A stretch of 64,000 bases of DNA from Sphingomonas_O antarctica (GTDB taxonomy: Bacteria; Pseudomonadota; Alphaproteobacteria; Sphingomonadales; Sphingomonadaceae). The notes under the pieces are model-generated. The model saw only the letters and a program-made list of their open reading frames with translations, ran no database searches and was not told the origin of the DNA. The stretch lies in the NCBI RefSeq assembly GCF_965137005.1, contig NZ_CBCRXM010000011.1, positions 1 through 64,000 of the forward strand, read 5' to 3'. The first letter of the stretch is position 1, and each line of letters begins with the position of its first letter. Below, piece after piece: positions 48,791 through 57,674 of the stretch. Both the position numbers and the translations under genes were made by a program.

Positions 48791-51349
48791 TCAATATTTG
48801 AAGTTCAGCGTGGCAAACGCGCTGCGGCCCGGTGCGATCGCGGCATAATGGTTCGTATAGACCTGGCTGAAATAAACCTTGTCGGTCAGGTTCTGCAAAT
48901 TGACCGACACGTCGAGATTCTTGTTGATGGTGTAACCGACGCGCGCATCGAAGCGCCAGTAATCGGGCACCGAACGGGCGATGATCTTGGTCGCCGGGCT
49001 GACCGTCACTACACCCGCCGCGTTCTGCGTCGCCGCGCGGTTGTCGGCATAACCGCCGAACACCCGGCTGGTGTAAAATGCGCCGCCGCCGATCGAAAGA
49101 CCCGGCAGCACCTTGTAATCGGTCCACAACGTGAAGCTGTGCTTGGCGGTCTGCGGGAATTGCCGGCCCGTATTGACCGACACGACCTGCACGGTTTTCG
49201 CCGCCTGCACCACGACTGCACCGTTCATGATCGCCGCCGCGGTCAGTGCGGTGAAGCCACCATCGGTGATCCTGGCATCGAGATAGGTATAGCCGCCGAA
49301 GATGCTCCACGCCTCGGTCGGACGCCCGTTGAAACCCAGTTCGATGCCCTTGATCTCGCGCTTGCCGATGAACGTGACGGTGTTGGCATCGCTGGTCACG
49401 CGTGCATTCCTGGTCTCGGTTTTGAACAGAGCGGCGGTGAGCGACAGCTTGTTATCGAACAGATCGGCCTTGGCGCCAACCTCATAGGATTTGGTCCTCT
49501 CGACCTTCAGCGAGTCGCTGACCGCCTGGGCCGTCGCGATTTGCAGCGCGGTGGCGTTGCTGCCCGCAGGTACAGTGATCGTGCCGAGGCCGTTCTGCTC
49601 CTGACCTTCGCCGACCAGGCTGTTGGGGGGAACGGCGGCGGTCGAATGCGAGGCGTAGACGCTGACGTTCGGCGCAGGTTTGAACACGGCACCGACTTGA
49701 TAATTCCACAGCTCGTCGGTCCGGTCGACCGCGTAACGCACCGGATTGGGCACCGTCACGGGCAGTCCGGGGCGCACCTTTGAATGGAAGCGGTCGTAGC
49801 GCAGCCCGAGGTTGACGATCAGCGCGTTGGTCACCGTGATCGAATCGAAAGCATAAGCGGCCTTGGTATCGGCATCGGTCAGCGTGTCGGCAATCGGCTG
49901 TGATTTAACGATCGGCGCGACGATGTTCGACGTGTCGCTGGCGTAATTGACCCACGGATCGTTCGGGTTCGGGTTGAACAGCGAAGTGCAGTAATGCCGC
50001 GCAATCGTGGTCGCGTTACATCGCGGCGTGATCGTCGATCCGGTCGATAGCAATTCGGTACCCGCGGCGTTGGTAAAGCCGCGCGTCACGAAGGTGCCGC
50101 GTTGCGTATCCTCCCACGACAACTCAGTGCCGACCGAGAAGCTATGCTTGATCGAACCGGTATCGAAAGTGCCGTAGAAGTCGGTCTGGTTGATCAGGCT
50201 GTCGGTCGTGCCTTGCCGTGTGTTGGCCCGCCGCCAGACGTATCCGCCGTTGACGAAATTGGTGACGCCGCCGGTGGCCGTGTTGGTCGGCGACGTGCCG
50301 AACACATCGCCGGTGGAATCGTCGGGCAACAGGAAAATATACGCCTGATACGTATGGCTGAATCGCGAAGTGTTGCGGAATTTCAGGCCGTTGCCGAAAT
50401 CATGGTCGAAGCGGATCGTGGCCTGATCCTGCTTGCTGTCGCGGAAATCGCGATCTTTCAGGCCGTAAAAGGTGTCGCGATCAACCGTGCCGGTCTGGCC
50501 GCCGATCGTGGTGATGTTGCCGATCGCCGGCTGCGAATAGCTATAGCCCGTATTGGGCGTGTTCGCGATCGTGTAGAGAAACGGAATGCCGCTGTCGGGC
50601 AGTTCGTGTGTGCTCAGATGATAATAAGCGAGCGTCAATCTGGTCGGTGTGCCGAGACCGATGGTCAGCGACGGCGCGACACCCCAGCGGCGGGCGAAAA
50701 TCGCATCGCGACCGGCAAAGTCCTGGTCGTGATACATGCCCTGGATGCGGAAGCCGACGTGCTCGCCGATCCGGTAATTCACGTCCCCGGTGACGCGTTT
50801 GTAGTCATCGGTGCCGTAGCTGATCCCGCCGGAGATGAAGTCCTCGCGACCCGTCGGCAGGCGCGAGATGATGTTGAGCGAACCGCCCGCCGAGCCGCGT
50901 CCGCCGAGCGTCGAGTCCGATCCACGGACGATTTGAATCTGCTCGACCGCGAACACTTCGCGCGTCTGCGCGCCGATGTCGCGCACGCCGTCGAGGAAGA
51001 TCGAACCCTGGCTGTCGAACCCGCGAATGAATGGACGGTCACCGATCGGATTGCCGCCTTCGGCCGCGCCGAAGGTAATGCCGGGGACCGTACGCAGTGC
51101 ATCGATCAGGGTCGCCGAACCGGTGTCCTTGATGATCTCCTTGTCGACCGTGACGATGGAACGCGGTGTGTTGATCAGCGGCGCGATGGCCTTGGGGGAA
51201 TCGAGCTGTTCACGCGTGCCGGTGACGATGATCGTGTTGCGCGTATTCTCATCTGTCGCAGCGTCCGCGTCATCGGCGGCAAAAGCTGGCGCGCTGTTGA
51301 TGAAGCCCACGCAAGATAGCGCGAGGAAGGACGGCAAACGATGCGACAT
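48791..51349 (-). CDS. TonB-dependent siderophore receptor (catecholate type, Fiu/PiuA-like)
   Basis: An 852-residue outer-membrane receptor. Signal peptide ending 'SAPAFA', TonB box region 'NTIIVTGTREQLDSPKAI', plug domain ('IIKDTGSATLIDALRTVPGI', 'GDRPFIRGFDSQGSIFLDG', 'IQIVRGSDSTLGGRGSAGG') and a 22-strand barrel ending in Phe-Lys-Tyr with the C-terminal aromatic residue. The plug pattern and neighbours (PKHD dioxygenase, PepSY protein) point to ferric catecholate uptake. A palindrome like a Fur box is at 51385-51401, 36 bp before the ATG. Confidence 0.92.
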   Translation of the reverse strand: MSHRLPSFLALSCVGFINSAPAFAADDADAATDENTRNTIIVTGTREQLDSPKAIAPLINTPRSIVTVDKEIIKDTGSATLIDALRTVPGITFGAAEGGNPIGDRPFIRGFDSQGSIFLDGVRDIGAQTREVFAVEQIQIVRGSDSTLGGRGSAGGSLNIISRLPTGREDFISGGISYGTDDYKRVTGDVNYRIGEHVGFRIQGMYHDQDFAGRDAIFARRWGVAPSLTIGLGTPTRLTLAYYHLSTHELPDSGIPFLYTIANTPNTGYSYSQPAIGNITTIGGQTGTVDRDTFYGLKDRDFRDSKQDQATIRFDHDFGNGLKFRNTSRFSHTYQAYIFLLPDDSTGDVFGTSPTNTATGGVTNFVNGGYVWRRANTRQGTTDSLINQTDFYGTFDTGSIKHSFSVGTELSWEDTQRGTFVTRGFTNAAGTELLSTGSTITPRCNATTIARHYCTSLFNPNPNDPWVNYASDTSNIVAPIVKSQPIADTLTDADTKAAYAFDSITVTNALIVNLGLRYDRFHSKVRPGLPVTVPNPVRYAVDRTDELWNYQVGAVFKPAPNVSVYASHSTAAVPPNSLVGEGQEQNGLGTITVPAGSNATALQIATAQAVSDSLKVERTKSYEVGAKADLFDNKLSLTAALFKTETRNARVTSDANTVTFIGKREIKGIELGFNGRPTEAWSIFGGYTYLDARITDGGFTALTAAAIMNGAVVVQAAKTVQVVSVNTGRQFPQTAKHSFTLWTDYKVLPGLSIGGGAFYTSRVFGGYADNRAATQNAAGVVTVSPATKIIARSVPDYWRFDARVGYTINKNLDVSVNLQNLTDKVYFSQVYTNHYAAIAPGRSAFATLNFKY

Positions 51350-51384
51350 TTGACGAGAAGCCCCCTATTGTTGGCTTCTCGCTA

Positions 51385-51401
51385 TTGCGACACGTTCGCA
51401 G
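51385..51401. promoter_or_regulatory. Fur-box-like palindrome upstream of the siderophore receptor
   Basis: The stretch reads TTGCGACACGTTCGCAG, an inverted repeat TGCGA-N5-TCGCA, preceded by GCTA. The same 20-bp context GCTATTGC..........TTCGCA recurs at 57671-57690 before the DUF6628 gene, with only three differences. Position close to a TonB-receptor start suggests repression by Fur in iron-rich cells. Confidence 0.55.
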
Positions 51402-51403
51402 AG

Positions 51404-51643
51404 TCAACGCAAATGCGAAGCGTTCTTAAAAAGCCATTGTCGGATCGTGCTGCCGAGGTTGGGGATCGGTCTGACGGTCAGGCGTTCGGCGTCGATTTGG
51501 GCGATCAGCGCGTTGAGCGGCATGCCGGCATTGCGACCCGCCGCCTCGAGCGCATTCCAGAATATCGGCTCCAGACTGATCGACGTTTCATGACCTGCGA
51601 TCGTCACGCTGCGTTTGACGGGCGGGGCGTAATCGATGGGCAT
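51404..51643 (-). CDS. ribbon-helix-helix (RHH_4) DNA-binding protein
   Basis: A 79-residue protein fitting the RHH_4 family: 'VKRSVTIAGHETSISLEPIF' gives the beta ribbon and the helix turn, then 'WNALEAAGRNAGMPLNALIA' and 'NLGSTIRQWLFKNA'. Such small proteins are conserved in alphaproteobacteria and are likely regulators; the target is not known. It lies upstream of the siderophore receptor on the same strand with the Fur-like site in between, and diverges from the LuxR/DUF4019 gene. Confidence 0.85.
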   Translation of the reverse strand: MPIDYAPPVKRSVTIAGHETSISLEPIFWNALEAAGRNAGMPLNALIAQIDAERLTVRPIPNLGSTIRQWLFKNASHLR

Positions 51644-51729
51644 GCCCTTTGCTTAATCGGCTTTGCTTTGGGCAACCTACGATTTTTTTGGGGTGGCTGG
51701 CGAGGATGCGAAGACTTAGGCCTGCGGGC

Positions 51730-52491
51730 ATGGCGACCAACATCGACGCGCTGAGCGAGAAGGAAAAGCAGACGCTGCGCCTGATCGTGCGCGGTCACGA
51801 TGCCAAATCGATCGCGCGCCATCTCGATCTGTCAGTGCACACAATCAACGAACGGCTGCGCGACGCCCGGCGCAAGATGGAGGTTTCGAGCAGCCGCGAA
51901 GCTGCGCGGCAATTGCTGGCCGAAGAAGGCGCACCCCCTTATTCTGTTGGGGACGACGAAATCGGGGAAGCGGCGGCGCCCGCTTCCGTGAGAAAGCTGG
52001 CGGTGCCGGAGAACGGCGCAGGGTGGACGCGTCGTCCTGCCTGGATCATTGCAGGAGTCGCACTCATGTCACTCATTCTGGCGCTCGCCGCCGTCACGTC
52101 CATACCACAGGCCATGCTCACCGCCGCCGACACTACGCAGGCAAGCGCGGGCGCGGTCGTCACGGATGCCGAAGTCGAGGCACCCGCGCGTCATTTTCTC
52201 GAACTGATCGATCAGGGTCGCTGGGACGACAGCTATAAGCTGACCGCGGAGTCATTTCACAAGATGAACACGCCGCAGGTTTGGGCACAGGTGTCAGAGA
52301 AGGTGCGTCCGCCGCTGGGGGCGGTCGTATCGCGGACGATGCTCAGCCACGAAAACCTGCCCGCGCCGCCATTCGGCTATGAAGTGGTCAAGTTCCGCAC
52401 GACCTTTGCCAACAAGGCGAATGCGATTGAGACTGTCAGCCTCAACCGCGAAGCCGGTGGCTGGCGCATCGCTGGCGTGACGATCGAATAG
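51730..52491 (+). CDS. LuxR-type HTH, membrane helix and DUF4019 protein
   Basis: A 253-residue protein. The N-terminus is a LuxR/GerE-type helix-turn-helix ('ALSEKEKQTLRLIVRGHDAK', 'IARHLDLSVHTINERLRDAR'), followed by a linker, one transmembrane helix ('WIIAGVALMSLILALAAV') and a periplasmic DUF4019 domain ('HFLELIDQGRWDDSYKLTAE', 'PPLGAVVSRTMLSHENLPAP', 'GGWRIAGVTIE'). A membrane-bound one-component regulator that senses something outside the inner membrane is the simplest reading. ATG 51730 is chosen; ATG 51706 is an alternative with a poor ribosome site. Confidence 0.85.
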   Translation: MATNIDALSEKEKQTLRLIVRGHDAKSIARHLDLSVHTINERLRDARRKMEVSSSREAARQLLAEEGAPPYSVGDDEIGEAAAPASVRKLAVPENGAGWTRRPAWIIAGVALMSLILALAAVTSIPQAMLTAADTTQASAGAVVTDAEVEAPARHFLELIDQGRWDDSYKLTAESFHKMNTPQVWAQVSEKVRPPLGAVVSRTMLSHENLPAPPFGYEVVKFRTTFANKANAIETVSLNREAGGWRIAGVTIE

Positions 52492-52497
52492 CTTGCC

Positions 52498-52572
52498 GTC
52501 GCCCGGGTAGGCCGGGGCCGCTGGTGACGTTCATGCCGTATCGCTAGCGGCCCCGGCCTTCGCCGGGGCGAC
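52498..52572. repeat. two-arm GC-rich palindromic repeat between LuxR gene and phaB
   Basis: A left arm GTCGCCCGGGTAGGCCGGGG (52498 on) and a right arm ending GCCGGGGCGAC (to 52572) are inverted copies of about 26 bp around a 23-nt spacer; the right arm itself is a hairpin (GGCCCCGGCC..GCCGGGGC). The unit matches 5622-5646 and the folC insertion. It lies between convergent genes and could end both transcripts. Confidence 0.75.
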
Positions 52573-52578
52573 GCGTTA

Positions 52579-53301
52579 TCAATACATGTGCTGGCCGCCA
52601 TTGATCGACAGCGTGGAGCCGGTGACGAAGCCGCCTTCTTCCGAACACAGAAACGCTACGCCGCGCGCAATCTCGCTCGCCTGGCCCAGGCGACCAACCG
52701 GAATTTTGGCGACGATCTTTTCCAGCACCGGGGCGGGGACCGCGGCGACCATATCGGTATCGATATAGCCCGGCGCGATCGCGTTGACCGTCACGCCCTT
52801 TTTCGCACCCTCCTGCGCCAGTGCCTTGGTGAAGCCGTGAATGCCCGACTTTGCGGCGGCGTAATTGACCTGGCCATATTGTCCGGCTTGTCCGTTGATC
52901 GACCCGATATTGACGATCCGGCCCCAGCCGCGTTCGATCATTCCAGGGAACGTCGCCTTGGCCATGTTGAAACAGCCGCCTAAATTGGTCCGGATGACGT
53001 CGTCCCAAGCCTGATAATCCATGCGGGCGAGGGTTCCGTCGCGCGTGATGCCGGCGTTGTTCACGACAATATCGATCGGCCCGAGATCTTCGGCGACCTT
53101 CGCGCAACCCAATTGGCATGCGTCGAAATCGCCGACGTCCCATTTGTAGGTTTTGATGCCCGTACGACCGGAAAACTCCCCGGCACGCTCGTCATTGCCT
53201 GCGTAATTGGCGGCGACGGTGTAACCCATCTCCTGAAGTGCAAGGCTGATTGCCTCGCCAATGCCGCGTGATCCGCCGGTGACGACCGCAACTCGTGCCA
53301 T
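52579..53301 (-). CDS. phaB: acetoacetyl-CoA reductase (SDR family)
   Basis: A 240-residue short-chain dehydrogenase that reduces acetoacetyl-CoA to (R)-3-hydroxybutyryl-CoA with NADPH for polyhydroxybutyrate. The cofactor motif 'VVTGGSRGIGEAI', 'NNAG' at 81-84, catalytic Ser134 in 'NIGSINGQAGQYGQVNYAAA', Tyr147 and Lys151 and the PhaB-type end 'FVTGSTLSINGGQHMY' are present; the 'SINGQ' loop distinguishes PhaB from FabG. phaA and phaC are not adjacent. Confidence 0.93.
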   Translation of the reverse strand: MARVAVVTGGSRGIGEAISLALQEMGYTVAANYAGNDERAGEFSGRTGIKTYKWDVGDFDACQLGCAKVAEDLGPIDIVVNNAGITRDGTLARMDYQAWDDVIRTNLGGCFNMAKATFPGMIERGWGRIVNIGSINGQAGQYGQVNYAAAKSGIHGFTKALAQEGAKKGVTVNAIAPGYIDTDMVAAVPAPVLEKIVAKIPVGRLGQASEIARGVAFLCSEEGGFVTGSTLSINGGQHMY

Positions 53302-53348
53302 GTGTTTGCATCCTTCCTCTTCGCTTCTGTGCGAGCGATAACGAGGCG

Positions 53349-54353
53349 TTACGCGGGTGCCACCCAGCCTTCAAGTTCGCGCGCGATTAAATGTCGCAGC
53401 AACGCGACGCCGTCCGCATCGGCATTGAGGCAGGTCAGCGCGGCAAAATCCTTGCCGCCGGCGTCGATAAACGTCTCGCGCCCGCGCAGCGCGATTTCCT
53501 CCAGCGTCTCCAGATTGTCGGCGATGAAACCGGGCATCACCACCGCGACCTTGCGCCCCTCCGCCCCGAGCGCCGCGAGCGTCATGTCCGTTGGCGGCTC
53601 GAGCCATTGCGCGCGGCCGAGACGCGATTGAAAGCTGACGATGATGTCACGGTCCAAGGCTTCGCCCAACAGCCGCGCCGTCTTCTGGCACTGGCAATGA
53701 TAGGGATCGCCCTTCATCAGCGTGCTGAGCGGCATGCCGTGAAAGCTCGCCACCAGCGTGTCCGGCACGAAATCGAGTTTGGCAATCTGACCTTGGATCG
53801 AGGCCTTCAGCGCGTCGATAAAGGCCGGATCGTCATGCCAGGGTGGCAGCGTGCGGATCGCCGGCTGCCAGCGCATTGCCGCCAGTGCAGCAAATGCGGC
53901 ATCGTTGACGCTGGCTGTGGTTGCGCCCGAATATTGCGGATACATCGGCGCGATCAGGATGCGCTCGCACCCCGCGGCTTTCATCGCGTCCAGCCGTTCA
54001 CCGATCGAGCGCGCGCCATAACGCATGGCGTAGTCGACGATCGCATCGGGGCCGAAAGCCGATGCCAGCGCCTCCGCTTGATCGGCGGTAATGGTTGCCA
54101 AAGGCGATCCGCGTTCGCCCCAGATTTGCGAATAGGCATGCGCCGAACGACGCGGCCGTGTGGTCAATACGACGCCGCGCAGAATCGGCTGCCACAATAT
54201 CGGCGGCAATTCGACGACCCTCCGGTCCGACAGAAACTCGGCGAGATACCGTCGCACCGCCGGGATCGTCGGCGCATCGGGCGTGCCGAGATTGACGAGC
54301 AGCACACCGATTTTCGGTGACGGAAGGGCGGGATGATCGACGGGACGCACCAT
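53349..54353 (-). CDS. hemH: ferrochelatase
   Basis: A 334-residue HemH that inserts Fe2+ into protoporphyrin IX. Conserved parts: 'KIGVLLVNLGTPDAPTIPAV', 'RILIAPMYPQYSGATTASVN' and the catalytic His205 in 'LVASFHGMPLS', then 'SFQSRLGRAQWLEPPTDMTL' and 'VMPGFIADNLETLEEI'. It is divergent from the P450 gene with an 87-bp gap, so both promoters must lie in 54354-54440. Confidence 0.96.
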   Translation of the reverse strand: MVRPVDHPALPSPKIGVLLVNLGTPDAPTIPAVRRYLAEFLSDRRVVELPPILWQPILRGVVLTTRPRRSAHAYSQIWGERGSPLATITADQAEALASAFGPDAIVDYAMRYGARSIGERLDAMKAAGCERILIAPMYPQYSGATTASVNDAAFAALAAMRWQPAIRTLPPWHDDPAFIDALKASIQGQIAKLDFVPDTLVASFHGMPLSTLMKGDPYHCQCQKTARLLGEALDRDIIVSFQSRLGRAQWLEPPTDMTLAALGAEGRKVAVVMPGFIADNLETLEEIALRGRETFIDAGGKDFAALTCLNADADGVALLRHLIARELEGWVAPA

Positions 54354-54440
54354 GCCGCTTTAGACCACCAGCCTCATCGCGCCAGCCTTGCCAATTCGGT
54401 CCTTATTTGCAACGGTGTCAGTAAGCAGGAGAGCTAAAGC

Positions 54441-55817
54441 ATGGCCCGCGCCGACACCTTCGCCGCCAATCCGCACTGGTTGCCACGCCTGCCCGACAAC
54501 GCGCTCGACCATGTTCCCGGTCGCGACGGTATCCCGTATTTCGGCAGCACGTTCGAGATCCTGCGCGATCCGCCCGGTTTCCTGCGCCAGATGCACAAGG
54601 ATTATGGCCCGGTGCATCGCCACCGCTTTGCTGGCGGGCGGACGGTGATGCTGCTCGGTCCGGAGGCGAACGAACTCGTGCTGTTCGACCGTGACAAGAT
54701 ATTCTCCTCCGAACAGGGTTGGGGTCCGACGCTCAACCAATTATTCCCCCGCGGTCTGATGCTGATGGATTTCGACAAGCATCGCGTCCACCGCCGCACC
54801 TTGTCCGTGGCGTTCAAGCCCGAGCCGATGCGGCTTTACGCAGACGTACTCAACGACGGCATCGCCAAGCGCGTCGCCGAGTGGCGCACCCGGGGGAACA
54901 TCAATTTCTATCCCGAGATCAAGCAGCTGACGCTCGAACTGGCCGCCGTCGCGTTCCTCGGCACCCCGGTCGGACCCGAGGCGGACAAGGTCAACAAGGC
55001 CTTTGTCGACATGGTCCAGGCGTCGATCGCCCCGGTCCGCACACCCATCCCCGGGCTGGCGATGGGCAAGGGCGTCGCGGGGCGTAAATATCTGCTCGAT
55101 TATTTCGGCCGCGAAGTGCCCAAGCGTCGCGCGGGGCAGGGTGAGGACATGTTCTCGCAAATCTGCCGTGCCACGCACGACGACGGGTCGTTGCTCGACG
55201 ATGGCGAGATCGTCGATCACATGAATTTTTTGATGATGGCGGCGCACGACACGATCACCTCCACCGCCGCCAGCTTGGTCATGCGGCTCGGCGAAAATCC
55301 GGAGTGGCAGGACAAATTGCGCGACGAGATGACGGGCCTCGGCATCAATGAGCAGGCTTTGCCGTACGAACGCCTCGGCGACCTCGTGCTGACCGACTAT
55401 GCGTTTAAGGAAGCGATGCGCCTGATGCCGCCGGTGCCGTCGATCCCGCGCCGCGCGGTCAAGCCGTTCAGCTTTGGCGGTTACGATCTGCCGGCCGGAA
55501 CCTTTGTCGGCATCAACGTCGAATTCACGCACAAGATGGCGAGCCTGTGGCCCGATCCCGAACGTTTCGATCCGATGCGATTCACCCCCGAAGCGGCCAA
55601 GACCCGGCACAAATACGCCTTCGCCCCGTTCGGCGGCGGTGCCCATATGTGCCTCGGTCTTCACTTCGCGACGATGCAGATAAAGATCCTGATGTGGCAT
55701 CTGCTCAAGGACGGTCGCATCGATCTGCCCGCCGGCAGCGGGGCCAAATGGCAGGCATGGCCGATCCCCAAACCGCTTGATGGCTTGCCGGTGAATTTGG
55801 AAGGGCTGAACGCCTAG
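54441..55817 (+). CDS. cytochrome P450
   Basis: A 458-residue soluble P450 monooxygenase. The haem ligand is Cys404 in 'FAPFGGGAHMCLGLHFA'; the oxygen-binding I helix is 'NFLMMAAHDTITSTAASLVM' with His-Asp-Thr where acid-alcohol pairs usually sit; the K-helix ExxR is in 'AFKEAMRLMPPVPSIPRRAV'. The N-terminus 'GRDGIPYFGSTFEILRDPPG' and overall style recall the CYP120/CYP26-like bacterial group (membrane-lipid or isoprenoid substrates), which is a guess. No ferredoxin or reductase gene is adjacent. SD GGAG precedes the ATG. Confidence 0.93.
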   Translation: MARADTFAANPHWLPRLPDNALDHVPGRDGIPYFGSTFEILRDPPGFLRQMHKDYGPVHRHRFAGGRTVMLLGPEANELVLFDRDKIFSSEQGWGPTLNQLFPRGLMLMDFDKHRVHRRTLSVAFKPEPMRLYADVLNDGIAKRVAEWRTRGNINFYPEIKQLTLELAAVAFLGTPVGPEADKVNKAFVDMVQASIAPVRTPIPGLAMGKGVAGRKYLLDYFGREVPKRRAGQGEDMFSQICRATHDDGSLLDDGEIVDHMNFLMMAAHDTITSTAASLVMRLGENPEWQDKLRDEMTGLGINEQALPYERLGDLVLTDYAFKEAMRLMPPVPSIPRRAVKPFSFGGYDLPAGTFVGINVEFTHKMASLWPDPERFDPMRFTPEAAKTRHKYAFAPFGGGAHMCLGLHFATMQIKILMWHLLKDGRIDLPAGSGAKWQAWPIPKPLDGLPVNLEGLNA

Positions 55818-55875
55818 CTTGCCCAAATCACTCCGTTCGCCTTACCACGCAAGTTCAAGGGCCAAGGGGACGGGA

Positions 55876-57213
55876 ATGCCGGAGCAAGCAGCAGTCGAAC
55901 GCCCGCACGGCGCCTGGGACAGCGTCAAACCGTATCTCGAACGCGCGCCACTGGCGGCGCTTGCGCTCGGGATTTCGAGTGGCTTTCCTTATGCGATGAT
56001 CGCCGCGACGCTGACCACGCGCCTGTCACAGGACGGCATCGACAAGAAGACCGTCACCGCCTTCACGCTCGCCTTCCTCGTTTATAATTTCAAATGGCTG
56101 TGGGCGTGGATCGTCGATGGCGTGCGCTTGCCGGTAATCGGCGCTCTGGGGCAGCGCGTGTCTTGGTTGCTGGTGACGGGTGTGCTGGTCATCGCTGCGG
56201 TGATCAACCTCGGCCTTGCCGATCCTAAAGGCGATATCGGTTACGTCGCGCTTGCCGCGATCCTTGTCGGCGCGGCGGGGGCAAGTTTCGACATCGTCAT
56301 CGATGCCTATCGCATCGAATTGCTCGAGCCGCGCCAATTGGGCGCGGGTTCGGGCATGAGCCAATATGGCTGGCGGATCGGATCGGCGGGGGCGGGAGCG
56401 CTGGCCTTGGTCATTTCGGCGCGCCACGGGTGGAGTGCAGGCTATATTGCCTGCGCGGTGCTCGCGCTGCCAGCGATGATCACCGGCCTGGTCATGGGCG
56501 AACCTGCCCGCCGCCAGATCGTCATCGCCAAGCGTTCGGTTGGGGAGGTCTGGCAATCGATCATCGGACCCTTCGCCGAATTCCTGCGGCGGCGCGGCGC
56601 GGCGCTCGTGTTGTTGTTCATCCTCGTTCACAAGATCGGCGATACGCTCGCCAACCTGACGTTTCGTTTGCTGTTCGACGACCTCAAATTCAGCAATGAC
56701 GAGATTGCTTTTTACGACGTGGGCGTCGGCTTCTGGGCGTATCTCATCGGTATTTTCCTTGGCGGTTGGGCCTTTACGCGGCTGGGGATCAAGCGGTCCG
56801 TGATGGTCGCGTTGATCCTTATGGCGGTCAGCAATCTCAGCTTTGCGGCGCTTGCCGCGGCCGGGCATTCGAACCTCGGCATGGCCGGATCGATCGGATT
56901 CGAAAACATTGCCAGCGGCTTTGGCGGCGTCGTCGTCGTCGCGTATTTTTCGGCGCTGTGCGACCTGCGCTTCACCGCCGCGCAATATGCCCTGATCTCC
57001 GCCGCCGCATCGATCGTTGGGCGGTTCGTGACCGGCACGAGCGCGGGCGGGATGATCGAGCAAATGGGCTATGTGAACTTCTATCTGCTCACGACGCTCG
57101 TCGCGTTGCCGGGCATCGCCATTTACTGGTGGATGATGCGCACCGGCCTCGTCGATGAGGCACTCGGCAGCGCCGCGAGCATGCCCGCCGATCCAGCCCA
57201 ATCGGAGGGTTAG
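55876..57213 (+). CDS. AmpG-like MFS transporter
   Basis: A 445-residue 12-helix major facilitator protein (from ATG 55876, with AAGGGG upstream; the ATG at 55819 would add 19 polar residues). The AmpG pattern is seen in 'ALALGISSGFPYAMIAATLT', 'LVYNFKWLWAWIVDGVRLPV', 'GASFDIVIDAYRIELLEPRQ' and 'GMSQYGWRIGSAGAGALAL'. AmpG imports GlcNAc-anhydro-muropeptides for cell-wall recycling. No ampD or beta-lactamase gene is near. It follows the P450 gene by 58 bp and ends 4 nt inside the convergent DUF6628 gene. Confidence 0.88.
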   Translation: MPEQAAVERPHGAWDSVKPYLERAPLAALALGISSGFPYAMIAATLTTRLSQDGIDKKTVTAFTLAFLVYNFKWLWAWIVDGVRLPVIGALGQRVSWLLVTGVLVIAAVINLGLADPKGDIGYVALAAILVGAAGASFDIVIDAYRIELLEPRQLGAGSGMSQYGWRIGSAGAGALALVISARHGWSAGYIACAVLALPAMITGLVMGEPARRQIVIAKRSVGEVWQSIIGPFAEFLRRRGAALVLLFILVHKIGDTLANLTFRLLFDDLKFSNDEIAFYDVGVGFWAYLIGIFLGGWAFTRLGIKRSVMVALILMAVSNLSFAALAAAGHSNLGMAGSIGFENIASGFGGVVVVAYFSALCDLRFTAAQYALISAAASIVGRFVTGTSAGGMIEQMGYVNFYLLTTLVALPGIAIYWWMMRTGLVDEALGSAASMPADPAQSEG

Positions 57214-57647
57214 AGCACCACCTTGCGCCCCATATCCTCGAACGCCTGCCCCAGCGCCTGCGCAGCGGACACGGGGGCGAGGCAATCGAGCGTCGCGGTC
57301 AGTTCCGCCATCAATCGGCACGCCAGATCGGGACGCCCCGTCGCGGATTCGACGCTCCCGAGCAACAGCGCCTCGTCGGCGGTCATCCGGCGGCAGCAAC
57401 ATGGCGCGATCGAAATGCTCCGCTGCGACGTCGACGACACTTCGAGCATCAGCGCGCGCAGAATGATCAGCGGACGGCGGTAACTAAGGCCGAACTGCCC
57501 GAGCAGCACATTCGCCGCATGGGCATCGTCCAGCCCACCGATTGCCATGCGTCGCATCGCATACAGCAGGATGCGCGCGACGGGTTCGACCGGGATCGGA
57601 TGCGGAACCAACTGGGCATGATCGACGGCAACTTCGGACATCGGCAC
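57210..57647 (-). CDS. DUF6628 family protein, probably iron-linked
   Basis: A 145-residue protein of a sphingomonad-restricted family I recognise as DUF6628. Features: 'VARILLYAMRRMAIGGLDDA' and 'YRRPLIILRALMLEVSSTSQ' helices, and a striking triple-Cys run in 'IAPCCCRRMTADEALLLGSV' that could bind a metal. No signal peptide, so cytoplasmic. A Fur-box-like palindrome lies 28 bp upstream (57675-57691), nearly identical to that of the siderophore receptor gene. Function in iron handling is my inference. Confidence 0.75.
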   Translation of the reverse strand: MPMSEVAVDHAQLVPHPIPVEPVARILLYAMRRMAIGGLDDAHAANVLLGQFGLSYRRPLIILRALMLEVSSTSQRSISIAPCCCRRMTADEALLLGSVESATGRPDLACRLMAELTATLDCLAPVSAAQALGQAFEDMGRKVVL

Positions 57648-57674
57648 CTCCTGAGAATCGGGAGGCTATCGCTA

